Shown one piece after another: positions 9,166-17,285 of a stretch of 64,000 bases of DNA. Under the pieces are notes generated by a model. That model saw only the letters and a list, made by a program, of their open reading frames with translations. It was not told the origin of the DNA and did not search any database. The position numbers and the translations under genes are program-made. The first letter of the stretch is position 1; every line of letters begins with the position of its first letter. The DNA is from Rubinisphaera italica (GTDB lineage: Bacteria; Planctomycetota; Planctomycetia; Planctomycetales; Planctomycetaceae): NCBI RefSeq assembly GCF_007859715.1, contig NZ_SJPG01000001.1:2692728-2756727 (forward strand), given 5' to 3'.

Positions 9166-10371
9166 TCAGCATTTCATGGCCTGTGAAAACAGCCGCATGG
9201 ATGGGAAGTAATCTGCAATAATTTTTAGAACCGCAAGAATCGGTACGGCAAGAAATACGCCGCCGATACCCCACATCCAGCCCCAGATGGCTAAGAACAG
9301 GAATACAATCAAGGGGTTCAGGCTCATCGAACGTCCCAGCAGAAATGGAGTGACAAACTGTCCTTCCAGCGAAGTTAATCCAAAATATACTGCCGGAAAT
9401 ACGCAAGCGTAACCGATGCTGAAGGGTTGCAAAATTGCTATGAAAAAGACGATTGCTGTCCCTGTCCAGGCACCCAGAAATGGAATGAAATTAAACAGAG
9501 CGGCCATAACTCCAACCAGGAAAGCATTCGGGAGACCGAGCAGATACATTGCCAGGCCAGTAATGATTCCCAATGACACATTGATTACTGTGACAGTAAA
9601 AAGATACAGCGACATTCCATGTTGCAGGTCTTCAATTAAATCCTTCGCTTTTGCTTTGGAGGATGTAATTTCGAAGCCAGCGATCAAATTGGAGATCGTT
9701 GTATGACCATAGACCAGTAAAAAAAATAAGAGCCCCAATGTGATAACCGTACCTGCCACCAAACCTCCGGAATTGCTGACAATTTCCACGCCAGGAAAAA
9801 GTTTTGGTTGTTGGATCGCAACGGGCACAGGTTCATCGGCTTCATCCGGTTTGGCAATTTCCTTAATCTTTGCTGAAGCCTGCTCCATGTCCTCAATTTG
9901 TTTTTCAACCCCACTGAGCTTCATTTCAATTTGATTGAGATATTCGGGAGCATTGGCGATCCAATCTTTGATTGGTCCAGTTAAATTCATCATGGCTGCA
10001 GCGAATGCCCCAATGATGACAAACAGACAGATCGTAGCTCCCACCACGGGGGGAAGGTGCCATCGATGAAAAATAGTCATAACTGGTCTGAGAACCAGAT
10101 AGAGTATTAAAGCCAATACCACAGGCATCGCGACAGATTTTGCGAACGTCAAAACACTCAGAACAGAAATTACAGCCAATATCGTTGTTGCAGCCTGAGG
10201 TAAGACGACTTTGACTCTGGGTATTTTAACAGACCCTATGTTGTCAGACCGCTGCAGCATTTTTTCATGTTCATTGTGAGGAGGTTCCTGTGCGGCACGC
10301 TGTCCCACGGACTGTTGCCAGTTGGTAAACGCATTGCTTCTGGCCATCGTGGGCATATTAGTCACTTTCAT
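9166..10371 (-). CDS. AI-2E family transporter (UPF0118/PerM-type), copy 1
   Basis: 401 aa. After a variable N-terminal tail of about 55 residues come paired hydrophobic helices, a soluble segment at about 125-190 with heptad-like charge spacing, and the conserved C-terminal block GLPNAFLVGVMAALFNFIPFLGAW ... SLNPLIVFLFLAIWGWMWGIGGVFLAVPILAVLKI, given here in pieces. Family members export small molecules or sodium ions; quorum-signal transport is established for few. It is the last gene of a minus-strand run of small membrane proteins starting at 12701, 107 bases after the preceding one. It is convergent with the dehydrogenase gene. Confidence 0.88.
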   Translation of the reverse strand: MKVTNMPTMARSNAFTNWQQSVGQRAAQEPPHNEHEKMLQRSDNIGSVKIPRVKVVLPQAATTILAVISVLSVLTFAKSVAMPVVLALILYLVLRPVMTIFHRWHLPPVVGATICLFVIIGAFAAAMMNLTGPIKDWIANAPEYLNQIEMKLSGVEKQIEDMEQASAKIKEIAKPDEADEPVPVAIQQPKLFPGVEIVSNSGGLVAGTVITLGLLFFLLVYGHTTISNLIAGFEITSSKAKAKDLIEDLQHGMSLYLFTVTVINVSLGIITGLAMYLLGLPNAFLVGVMAALFNFIPFLGAWTGTAIVFFIAILQPFSIGYACVFPAVYFGLTSLEGQFVTPFLLGRSMSLNPLIVFLFLAIWGWMWGIGGVFLAVPILAVLKIIADYFPSMRLFSQAMKC

Positions 10372-10478
10372 TCCACTGAATTTATCAGATTACAAATCTA
10401 TAAAAATAGCCTGTTCACAAGCTGAGTAATAGATTTCCCATACTTCTAAACAGGCGCGGCTAACTTTGCCAGATTGGC

Positions 10479-10682
10479 TTACCAGGGCTTCAATTTCCAT
10501 CCGACGACGAATCCAATACCGAAGCACCACAATGCGGCTGCTTCAGGTTTTTGACGTGCATAATCTTTCACATAAGTGATGAGGTCCTGCCCAGGATGCA
10601 GATTTTCCTGCGGGTTTGGAAATGGTGCCCTGCGTGATGGAGAAGCCGTTTTTTGGGATTGATTGGATGCTGGAGTATTCAT
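10479..10682 (-). CDS. Small membrane-anchor protein, DUF883-like C-terminus
   Basis: 67 aa. The N-terminal 30 residues are polar and proline-rich. The C-terminal part, DLITYVKDYARQKPEAAALW followed by a Gly/Val-rich helix GIGFVVGWKLKPW, has the 'amphipathic helix, xxP, glycine-rich helix, basic tail' form of DUF883 (YqjD/ElaB) proteins. In E. coli those anchor ribosomes to the inner membrane in stationary phase. It shares strand and spacing with the upstream holin-like gene and the downstream AI-2E gene. Confidence 0.6.
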   Translation of the reverse strand: MNTPASNQSQKTASPSRRAPFPNPQENLHPGQDLITYVKDYARQKPEAAALWCFGIGFVVGWKLKPW

Positions 10683-10723
10683 TCTTGTCTCCTGTATTAT
10701 TGTTTGAAGTGAGAATTCATTTG

Positions 10724-11215
10724 TTAAAAACGCGAATAGCGACGCCTGGCTGCTTCTCCGGGTGAAAGTCCAGCTGAATCAGATTCCACAAGTGCAGATT
10801 TGACCCAAGCAATATTTTCTTTAAGTTCTTCTTGAGAACGCCGAAGCAAGCCAATTCCTGAAGCAGAGAGTCTGAAACCTGCATAACACAGTGCAGCTGC
10901 AATCATTGTGGCAAGGGAGGCGACGCTCATTAAACTTGCCCCCAAACTCCATTCGGCTTGTTGGTGCAAGTAAAAAGCCATACCGCCGAGAAAAACAGGG
11001 ATCATGCCCAGAAACAGGCACATTCCGACAATCAACAATGCAGCAGGTAATTTTAAAGAATTCGTCGAATCCCTTAAATCAACAGCTAATAACTTTCCCT
11101 GGAGCTCAAAGAGTTCAATTACGTTATGCAAAAATGCAGAAACATTTCTTTGAATACGTCTCTCGGGAGCCCCAGTTTTTTGACGGGACTGATTTATCGT
11201 CTCTTGATAAGACAT
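10724..11215 (-). CDS. Holin-X / YqjE-like phage-holin-family membrane protein
   Basis: 163 aa from the ATG at 11215, preceded by GGAG at 10 bases. The frame is open to 11278, but that would overlap the upstream gene over most of its tail. Features: an N-terminal amphipathic helix FLHNVIELFELQGKLLAVDL, two membrane helices (about 55-80 and 88-112), and a C-terminal helix with GLLRRSQEELKENIAWVKSA. This matches the pattern of putative holin-X/YqjE proteins, which usually sit next to DUF883 genes, as here. No phage genes are nearby, so a lysis role is unlikely; a membrane-stress role is inferred. Confidence 0.7.
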   Translation of the reverse strand: MSYQETINQSRQKTGAPERRIQRNVSAFLHNVIELFELQGKLLAVDLRDSTNSLKLPAALLIVGMCLFLGMIPVFLGGMAFYLHQQAEWSLGASLMSVASLATMIAAALCYAGFRLSASGIGLLRRSQEELKENIAWVKSALVESDSAGLSPGEAARRRYSRF

Positions 11216-11412
11216 CCGAGTGTTACTCCAATCGTTGCTGCAATTCCTAAGGCAATGTATGGATTTGAGGAAACCCATTTGCGTGAAGTCTTCTCAAATG
11301 CTTTTAGAGGATCCCAAACTTCTTTGGGATCTAAAGGTCCATTGGAATGGGAACGAATGTTTTTCGCGAAACCTTCAATCCCATTACTTTTTAGATTATG
11401 TGCAGAGATCAT
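11194..11412 (-). CDS. Small DUF883-like membrane protein
   Basis: 72 aa. The C-terminal half, WVSSNPYIALGIAATIGVTL then CLIKRR, is the typical glycine-zipper helix with a basic tail of YqjD-type proteins. The start overlaps the stop of the upstream gene (ATGA at 11409-11412), and its own end overlaps the start of the holin-like gene by 22 bases. This points to translational coupling through the operon. Confidence 0.65.
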   Translation of the reverse strand: MISAHNLKSNGIEGFAKNIRSHSNGPLDPKEVWDPLKAFEKTSRKWVSSNPYIALGIAATIGVTLGCLIKRR

Positions 11413-11855
11413 GAATTCACCTGTTGCGGTTCTTGAGAACGTTGTTGAGATTTAGAATTCTCTTCAAATTGCTTGCCGATATATTGCCCTGCATACCCAA
11501 CGCCGGCCCGTAAAGTGGTCATAGCTAGAAAGCCTGCTAAAGAAGCAATAGGCCCTGTGCGAGAGTTTGCTTTAGGTTTTGGTTCGACGACGAGCCGTTG
11601 CTTTTTGGATAGTTTTTCTAGTTCATCCGCATCAGGACTCATCACCTCTAAACGCTTTGGGACAAGTACATAACCGACTGCGGCTGCGACCCCGAGCATC
11701 ATCCAAGGGGCTCTCTTCATGTAGTAATGCCAGTCCATTAGCTTTTGAGCATCTTCGACAATCCTGTTGACTTCAGGTTGGAGATGACAGCGTGTCTGCC
11801 GCATTTGCTCCCTGATTTGTTCCGCAGTTTCAGGATTACTGTGTTGTACACTCAT
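11409..11855 (-). CDS. DUF3618-like membrane protein
   Basis: 148 aa from the ATG at 11855; a GTG at 11906 would add 17 residues. Neither start has a good ribosome-binding site. The N-terminal helix EQIREQMRQTRCHLQPEVNR resembles the start of DUF3618 proteins. A short membrane helix, APWMMLGVAAAVGYVLVPKR, follows, then a charged linker and a second Gly/Ala-rich helix near 110-130. It is coupled by ATGA to the next small gene. Function unknown; it belongs to the same putative envelope-stress operon. Confidence 0.6.
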   Translation of the reverse strand: MSVQHSNPETAEQIREQMRQTRCHLQPEVNRIVEDAQKLMDWHYYMKRAPWMMLGVAAAVGYVLVPKRLEVMSPDADELEKLSKKQRLVVEPKPKANSRTGPIASLAGFLAMTTLRAGVGYAGQYIGKQFEENSKSQQRSQEPQQVNS

Positions 11856-11915
11856 AAGATGTTTTTTCGCTGATTGACACTGATTCACATTAAAAGAGGT
11901 TACCACATCAGTCGA

Positions 11916-12179
11916 TTACCGACTGAATGAACTCGGAACCATACCGTGCAAAGAGTCCATGACGCGTCGGCTGATTTGTTCGCTGGTCGATAGATGTGAA
12001 GAAGAATTGCCAATCATCATGCCGATGCAAACTCCCGTTGCAATTCCGACAGCAAAAGTTGCCATTGTGGCTGCAACAGGTTGTTCGGCGATGGCATGCT
12101 CCACCTGATGTGTCATCTGAGCACATTCCTGTTGAAGATTTCCACCAGTATCAATGCGATTTGTTGTTTGCTGATTCAT
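11916..12179 (-). CDS. Small glycine-zipper membrane protein
   Basis: 87 aa. The start at 12179 is fixed by AAGGAG at 12186-12191, six bases upstream; an open frame to 12239 lacks such a site. The protein has a Gln/Thr-rich N-terminus, one membrane helix with glycine spacing (ATFAVGIATGVCIGMMIG) preceded by EHAIAEQPVA, and a C-terminal amphipathic tail. The 'helix-P-glycine helix' form again recalls DUF883. Its ribosome-binding site is the best in the run, so it may be the most strongly translated member. Confidence 0.65.
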   Translation of the reverse strand: MNQQTTNRIDTGGNLQQECAQMTHQVEHAIAEQPVAATMATFAVGIATGVCIGMMIGNSSSHLSTSEQISRRVMDSLHGMVPSSFSR

Positions 12180-12185
12180 AACGAT

Positions 12186-12191
12186 CTCCTT
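12186..12191 (-). promoter_or_regulatory. Strong Shine-Dalgarno site that fixes the start at 12179
   Basis: The minus strand reads AAGGAG followed by six bases and ATG. Such a clear site is rare among the starts in this window. Confidence 0.8.
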
Positions 12192-12245
12192 ATAAAATAG
12201 AGTGACTTGTCTTAGGTAACCCGATCGAAACAATTTCAAAAAAGA

Positions 12246-12701
12246 TTAGCCGCGACGACTGCTCGTCAACCCGATGATCACACCAGCGATCAAGCCAGCT
12301 CCAAAGGTGACAGCGATCGATTCCAAGGGGTTTTTGCGAACAACACCCTGGACATTTTCGTAACCATCGTGCACCGCGTGAGAAGCATTCTCGTATTGAT
12401 TCTTCGCATATTCAGACGCATCGTGAGTGTATTGCTCTGCCTGATTACGGACTTCATTTGCGTAATGTCGAACTTTGTCAGTTGCTGAGTCGGCCTGAGC
12501 AGTACCTTCGGCGATAATATCCTCGACGAAGTTTTCAATTTCAGAACGAGTTTTGCCCGTTTTTTCCTGAACAACACCGATCAGTTGTTCCATGTCGCCA
12601 TAGGCCGCATCAAGGTCGTCGCCTTTAAGATCCGCCCATTTCTCTCTTAAAGAACCTTTAACCTGATTCCAATGGCCTTCTAATTCCTGTCGAGTCATCA
12701 T
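12246..12701 (-). CDS. CsbD-like stress protein with C-terminal glycine-zipper anchor
   Basis: 151 aa. Residues 1-60 match the CsbD pattern (ELEGHWNQVKGSLREKWADL, then DGDMEQLIGVVQEKTG-like spacing). Residues 70-125 form a long charged helix with repeated Tyr/Asn. Residues 128-148, NPLESIAVTFGAGLIAGVII, are a DUF883-like anchor. The start has AGGAG at 8 bases (12710-12714) and a second ATG directly behind. It is the first gene of the run 12701 to 9166, so the promoter should lie in 12702-12886. CsbD in Bacillus belongs to the general stress regulon; a stress role here is inferred. Confidence 0.8.
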   Translation of the reverse strand: MMTRQELEGHWNQVKGSLREKWADLKGDDLDAAYGDMEQLIGVVQEKTGKTRSEIENFVEDIIAEGTAQADSATDKVRHYANEVRNQAEQYTHDASEYAKNQYENASHAVHDGYENVQGVVRKNPLESIAVTFGAGLIAGVIIGLTSSRRG

Positions 12702-12886
12702 CTCTATTTCTCCTGGTTAGTAGTTTGAAGACTTAAGCTGTCTAACTAACTCAGGAGCAAATCAGAGGCCAAACTGTTTTTCTGGTAGAAATAGCACAAT
12801 TTTGGCAGTTTTTTGGAAAACGACTGGTTGTGAAACGATCATGCTGAATCGTGAGAGTCCAATCAAAATCATATATAGTGGCCAGC

Positions 12887-14005
12887 TTATACCACTTGTT
12901 TTGGAGATGTTTCTGCTGGAGGTTTCCAGTGACCGGCTAAAATTGCTGCAATGGGCTTTGTCGCATCAATTCTTTCCAATACGATTTTAATACCAGCAGT
13001 AATCGGTGTCGCCAGAAACATGCCGACAATGCCCCACATCATCCCCCAGAACATCAATGCCAGCAGCACAACGACGGGATGCAAATCGGTTGATTCTCCC
13101 ATCATTTTCGGCTCAATAATATTCCCACTGGCGAACTGGATTCCGGAGAGCACCAGAATTGCAGTGGCCATCCAGCCAATTCCTGCATCGGGTTGTAGAA
13201 TAATCAGGGGAATCGGCAGCACTGTCGCAACGAGGGGGCCAATATTGGGAATGTAATTGAGCAGGAACGCGAGTAATCCGAATGTCATTGCCATCGGTAG
13301 CCCGAACAAAGCAATCGCCAAACCAAAGATTGCTCCCGTGATGACTGAGATCACCGTTTTCAGGCGAAGATAGTTCCGAATTTGCAGATCGATTTCATGC
13401 CATGTTCCCGTCACTCCTAACGGAGCCGTTGCCCCGAGCAAGAGAAAGAAAACATAAATTAACACCACAATACTGGTCATCATCAGATTCAGAAGTGCTC
13501 CTGAGAGTTGTGAGATTCCGTGCCTCATCATGGAATCTAAAAACAGTTCTATTCTCTCATTTGTGTCTAATGTCGAAGTTTCGTCGTTAGTGAGATCCCC
13601 CTTCTCATTTGTGCCTAATTTCGAAGTTTTGTCCTTAGGGAGATCCTCTTTAATGAAACGCTCGGGAATGTAATCCTGAATGGTGTTCACAATTTCCTGA
13701 ATTCGCATCCGATAAGCAGGTGCCATTTCACGAAGTTCAATGGTCGAGGTCCATAACGTCCAGCCGAGTATCATCACAATGACTAAACCAGCCAGGAATG
13801 TGATTCCCGCAGCGACGAGCCGATCGACACCGAGCCGTCGCTGTAATGTCTCCAGAACAGGAGCAATTCCACTGACGACAAACACTGCAATTACAAAGGG
13901 CAACAACACGGGGCGAAGCCAGTAAATGGCGTAGCCAATTGCTGCTGTGGTTAAAATCATCAGACAGATCGTCTGAACTCTCGAACGAGCCTCTTCATTA
14001 TGCAT
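12887..14005 (-). CDS. AI-2E family transporter, copy 2
   Basis: 372 aa. An N-terminal pair of helices (LMILTTAAIGYAIYWLRPVL, then a Val/Ile-rich helix) is followed by a soluble loop at about 115-160. The loop holds an imperfect internal duplication: DKTSKLGTNEKGDLTNDETS and then TLDTNERIEL. The C-terminal conserved block has GLPMAMTFGLLAFLLNYIPN and LHPVVVLLALMFWGMMWGIV. It is only moderately similar to copy 1 by eye, so this is an old paralogue. It is on the same strand as the CsbD run but 185 bases away, and may be a separate unit. Confidence 0.87.
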   Translation of the reverse strand: MHNEEARSRVQTICLMILTTAAIGYAIYWLRPVLLPFVIAVFVVSGIAPVLETLQRRLGVDRLVAAGITFLAGLVIVMILGWTLWTSTIELREMAPAYRMRIQEIVNTIQDYIPERFIKEDLPKDKTSKLGTNEKGDLTNDETSTLDTNERIELFLDSMMRHGISQLSGALLNLMMTSIVVLIYVFFLLLGATAPLGVTGTWHEIDLQIRNYLRLKTVISVITGAIFGLAIALFGLPMAMTFGLLAFLLNYIPNIGPLVATVLPIPLIILQPDAGIGWMATAILVLSGIQFASGNIIEPKMMGESTDLHPVVVLLALMFWGMMWGIVGMFLATPITAGIKIVLERIDATKPIAAILAGHWKPPAETSPKQVV

Positions 14006-14077
14006 CCTGATGATCCAGTCTATTATTCAATTCCGGCAATGATCTGATGCCGCATGAGTGCGAAGTCGGCTTCGATT

Positions 14078-15220
14078 TCAAAAGACTTTATTGAGATGAA
14101 GTTTGCGTTCAATGTAAGCTTCACAGATTCGATAGTAAGTGACCATCGAATCGATGTCGATCCATTCGTCAAGTGCATGCAGATTTCCGACGAGCGGGCG
14201 AGAGAGGTTGACCGGGATGTCATATTTTCGGAAAAATCGACTATCGCTTCCGCCTGATGCGCGAACCAGCTTCAGGGAATCTGTGAATTCTCTGGTGAGT
14301 TCGCAGAACAGCGGATCGGGATCCAGATGAGTCGGCTCGGCAATCATCATCTTTGGTTGAATCTGACACTCTGGTCCAAGAATGCTTGCCAGATCCGACA
14401 AGATCGATTGGGACGTATGTGGAGGTGGGAAACGGATATCCAGAACAGCCGAGGCTTGATCGGGGATGCGATTGGTGGTTGTGTTTTCTGTTTCGCAAAT
14501 CGTAATACTGCACGTTGGGAACCAGTGATTCTTCTGCTCGACGATCGGTTCATCAGGCCAGTATGTCGCAAAATGGGCTTTGAGCTGCATGAGTTTTTGC
14601 ATCAGCTTTTCTAATGCGTTATCGCCCAGCCAGGGACGAGCTCCGTGTGCTTCCTGTCCATGAAATAAGACACGAGCATGCACGACCCCCTTCTCTTCAA
14701 CCGTGATATCACTCAATGAACCTCCATCGGGAATGATGACAACTCCACAGCGTAAGCCGATGTCATCGCACAAATACCGGACGCCATCAGTCCCCCCCTG
14801 CTCTTCATCGGAAGTCAGAGCCAGTCCAATTGAAATTCCTGGATGTCGAGCGTTCAACGCACAATACAGTTCGACGAGAATTGCGATCTGGCCTTTCATA
14901 TCTCCTGTTCCAGGGCCATAGATGCAACCTTCTCGAATTACGGAATGATAGCAATTGGGCTGGGGGTGCTCGATGACATCGAGATGTCCACATAACAAGA
15001 TTGCAGGAGCTTCAATTCCAATGGGACGGACGACCATCGAGCGATGATCGTTGACAATGTAATTGTCGATTTTCACATCTGGGATACAGTCAATATGATT
15101 ATGCAAAAACTCAAAGCACCGCTCCCGCTCTGAGGGGCGGCTTTCGGTACTCGGTATAATGACCAGGTCACGAGTCAGGGCCGTCAATCGAGATTTCAGG
15201 TCATCATCATTCAAACGCAT
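14078..15220 (-). CDS. M20 family metallopeptidase (ArgE/DapE/CPG2-like)
   Basis: 380 aa. Metal and catalytic motifs are in order: GHLDV (His ligand and Asp) at about 78-82, GTGDMKG (bridging Asp) at about 104-110, TSDEEQGG (general base Glu and ligand) at about 133-140, and a final His in NLHALDEW at about 352. The dimerisation domain with [19 protein letters not shown] lies in the middle. The family removes acyl groups or C-terminal amino acids from small molecules. It follows the ATP-grasp gene by 50 bases on the same strand, which suggests the pair handles the same small peptide or N-acyl amino acid. Confidence 0.88.
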   Translation of the reverse strand: MRLNDDDLKSRLTALTRDLVIIPSTESRPSERERCFEFLHNHIDCIPDVKIDNYIVNDHRSMVVRPIGIEAPAILLCGHLDVIEHPQPNCYHSVIREGCIYGPGTGDMKGQIAILVELYCALNARHPGISIGLALTSDEEQGGTDGVRYLCDDIGLRCGVVIIPDGGSLSDITVEEKGVVHARVLFHGQEAHGARPWLGDNALEKLMQKLMQLKAHFATYWPDEPIVEQKNHWFPTCSITICETENTTTNRIPDQASAVLDIRFPPPHTSQSILSDLASILGPECQIQPKMMIAEPTHLDPDPLFCELTREFTDSLKLVRASGGSDSRFFRKYDIPVNLSRPLVGNLHALDEWIDIDSMVTYYRICEAYIERKLHLNKVF

Positions 15221-15270
15221 ATTCTATCCTGCATGACTGTGCATGCTGTTCAGTTCTTTTGTTGAGAGTA

Positions 15271-16707
15271 TCAATCCCGATCGCTATCCCATTGAACAGG
15301 CAAGTCTTTCTCGGCTAGTTCGAGATACTTCTGGCAAGCATCTGGGGTCTCGGCCAGACAAAGGAATTGTCCTTTATGGACTCGGTTGTCAGAGCCGAAA
15401 TTCAAGTTCAGTGGGATAATGCCAGCTTTTCGATCTGGATAGAAGAGATGCCCCGGCTGATCGAACAAATTGAGAAGTTCCTCAGTTGTAATTGGGATTC
15501 TCAATCGTAAATTCCTTAACAACCAGGCTCCATTCGGTAGAAAATGTCGAGCGACCAGCGAAGGATAAGTGGCCCCTGTTACGCGGGCATTGATCTCGCA
15601 GACAATCACTTCAAGCTCTTTTCGACCAGCGTATTCAATGGCCAGCCAATCAATACTGGCTGTACCGCGATAACCTGTTTGATGCAACCAGCAACCAACC
15701 TGCTCCGCCTGACGCATCGTTTCTTCTCGCAAACCTGGCCAGTCATTCATGTAAGGAGGTGGTGAAATATTACCCTGATGAATACTCTCATTGCTGAGAA
15801 TCTGTTCGGTCATGTCATAGGCATAAACGGTCGAGTCATTCAGAAATAACTGTGTACTTGGACTTCGTATTTTTACAATCTCTTTGACTCCGGGCTCCAG
15901 CCAGCCCTGCACCAGACAAGCCCCTTCAAAGAAGAAATAGGAAGGAATTTCGGGAAGGGTTTCCAGATTGGATAAGTCCTTTAATCGCATCATCCCGATT
16001 CCGGATGCTCCAATTTGAGCTCTGACCACTGCAGATCGATAACCACGACGAAATAGTTCCTGAGCACAATTTTGGATATCCAGTGGAGACTCGGCAAGCA
16101 TCGTTTCAAAAGCAGGCAAACCTGCCTCGATCAAAAACTGATGCAGTTTGAATTTATTATTGCCATCTCGGCTGGCCTCTGTTGATGCAATCGTTTGACA
16201 TCCTGAATGAAAGGCAATTCCCGTTATGGTCTCATCGGTGACGTAGCCATCAATCCAATTGATATTGTGTTTCTTGATCTGATCGATCCAGGATGCTGGT
16301 TTGAGATCCTGAGCGTTTGAAATCTGACGACCAATTTCAACATATTGCTGATGAGGCAATACTTCTAAATGAGGGAGCGAGAGGCCTAGATCGTTTTTCA
16401 AGTAATTACAGAGAGAGATGTCGGGGTCCCGTTCCAGGACGAGCAGGTTATGAGAATCGTGAAAGAGCAGATTCATGATGGGAATCAGTCGAGCACTGTA
16501 GGAGTCAATCTCGCCGACTTCTATCCGCAACGCTTCGGTTTGTGCTTCGTTGCCGTAAAACAATGCCAACAAATTTGCAAAGAAAGCGACTCTGCGATTC
16601 CAGAGCGGAGGTAATTTTCCATAAGTATCAACAAACGGAATTTGATTGACATTCTGATTCACGATGTTTGCTTCTCCGAGCGGGCACAGAGGGAAGTCGA
16701 ATTTCAT
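15271..16707 (-). CDS. ATP-grasp ligase-like protein
   Basis: 478 aa. Residues about 170-420 read as an ATP-grasp fold: AGLPAFETML, SAVVRAQIGASGIGMMRLKD (Lys/Arg and glycine-rich nucleotide loop), ACLVQGWLEPGVKEIVKIRS, and the metal-binding end VIVCEINARVTGATYP. The N-terminal 160 residues look like the 'pre-ATP-grasp' domain seen before some peptide ligases. Products of such ligases are carboxylate-amine bonds, as in dipeptides. The Arg-rich family end and the pairing with an M20 peptidase suggest peptide metabolism, but I do not recognise a characterised orthologue. Confidence 0.7.
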   Translation of the reverse strand: MKFDFPLCPLGEANIVNQNVNQIPFVDTYGKLPPLWNRRVAFFANLLALFYGNEAQTEALRIEVGEIDSYSARLIPIMNLLFHDSHNLLVLERDPDISLCNYLKNDLGLSLPHLEVLPHQQYVEIGRQISNAQDLKPASWIDQIKKHNINWIDGYVTDETITGIAFHSGCQTIASTEASRDGNNKFKLHQFLIEAGLPAFETMLAESPLDIQNCAQELFRRGYRSAVVRAQIGASGIGMMRLKDLSNLETLPEIPSYFFFEGACLVQGWLEPGVKEIVKIRSPSTQLFLNDSTVYAYDMTEQILSNESIHQGNISPPPYMNDWPGLREETMRQAEQVGCWLHQTGYRGTASIDWLAIEYAGRKELEVIVCEINARVTGATYPSLVARHFLPNGAWLLRNLRLRIPITTEELLNLFDQPGHLFYPDRKAGIIPLNLNFGSDNRVHKGQFLCLAETPDACQKYLELAEKDLPVQWDSDRD

Positions 16708-16774
16708 ATCAGGTTATAAAATCTGCTACGTTATCTTCGACGATTTCCCTGAGGAATCAAGCGTGGAAATTGCC

Positions 16775-17224
16775 TTACTTTTTTGCTTTGGTCAGCCAGC
16801 GATCGAATTGATTGGCAAATGTCTGGCGATCTTTATCACTGAAGTTAGCTGGGCCGCCTGTGATTTCGCCTCCGCCTCGCAAATCATCCATCAGATTTCG
16901 CATTGCCAGCCGTTCACCGATATTGGCAGACGTATAAAGTTCGCCGCGGGGATTGAGCGCTTCTGCTCCATTTGCAACGACGTCCGCTGCCAGAGGGATA
17001 TCAGCAGTGATAACCAGATCACCAGGGGCAACCAGTTCGACAATTCGCTGATCTGCGACATTCAAGCCCGCGGGGACCAGAATGCTGTCGATCCATTCTG
17101 AGCGTGGAAAACTCATTTTCTGATTGGCAACGAGTGTGACTTTTGTCTGCGTCCTTTTGGCCGCACGAAACAGTAAGTCTTTAATTTCCCGCGGACAAGC
17201 ATCCGCATCAATCCAGATCTGCAT
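16775..17224 (-). CDS. YaiI/YqxD family protein (DUF188)
   Basis: 149 aa from the ATG at 17224, where the family-typical MQIWIDADACP begins; the longer frame to 17242 adds six residues. Conserved motifs: DADACP at 6-11, FPRSEWIDSILVPAG at about 43-57, ADQRIVELVAPGDLVITADI at about 61-80 and NPRGELYTSANIGERL at about 95-110. The fold is PIN/NYN-like, so a nucleic-acid role is possible, but the function is not established. Confidence 0.92.
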   Translation of the reverse strand: MQIWIDADACPREIKDLLFRAAKRTQTKVTLVANQKMSFPRSEWIDSILVPAGLNVADQRIVELVAPGDLVITADIPLAADVVANGAEALNPRGELYTSANIGERLAMRNLMDDLRGGGEITGGPANFSDKDRQTFANQFDRWLTKAKK

Positions 17225-17285
17225 CAACAATTTCACTTTCAATTGCTGGATTCTGTAGGTGCGTGTTTATTGTGAATCCGATCAC

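Noticed and set aside
10724..11215. A phage lysis cassette from the holin-like gene
   Set aside because: No endolysin, spanin or structural phage genes nearby; the neighbourhood matches yqjD/yqjE-type stress genes.
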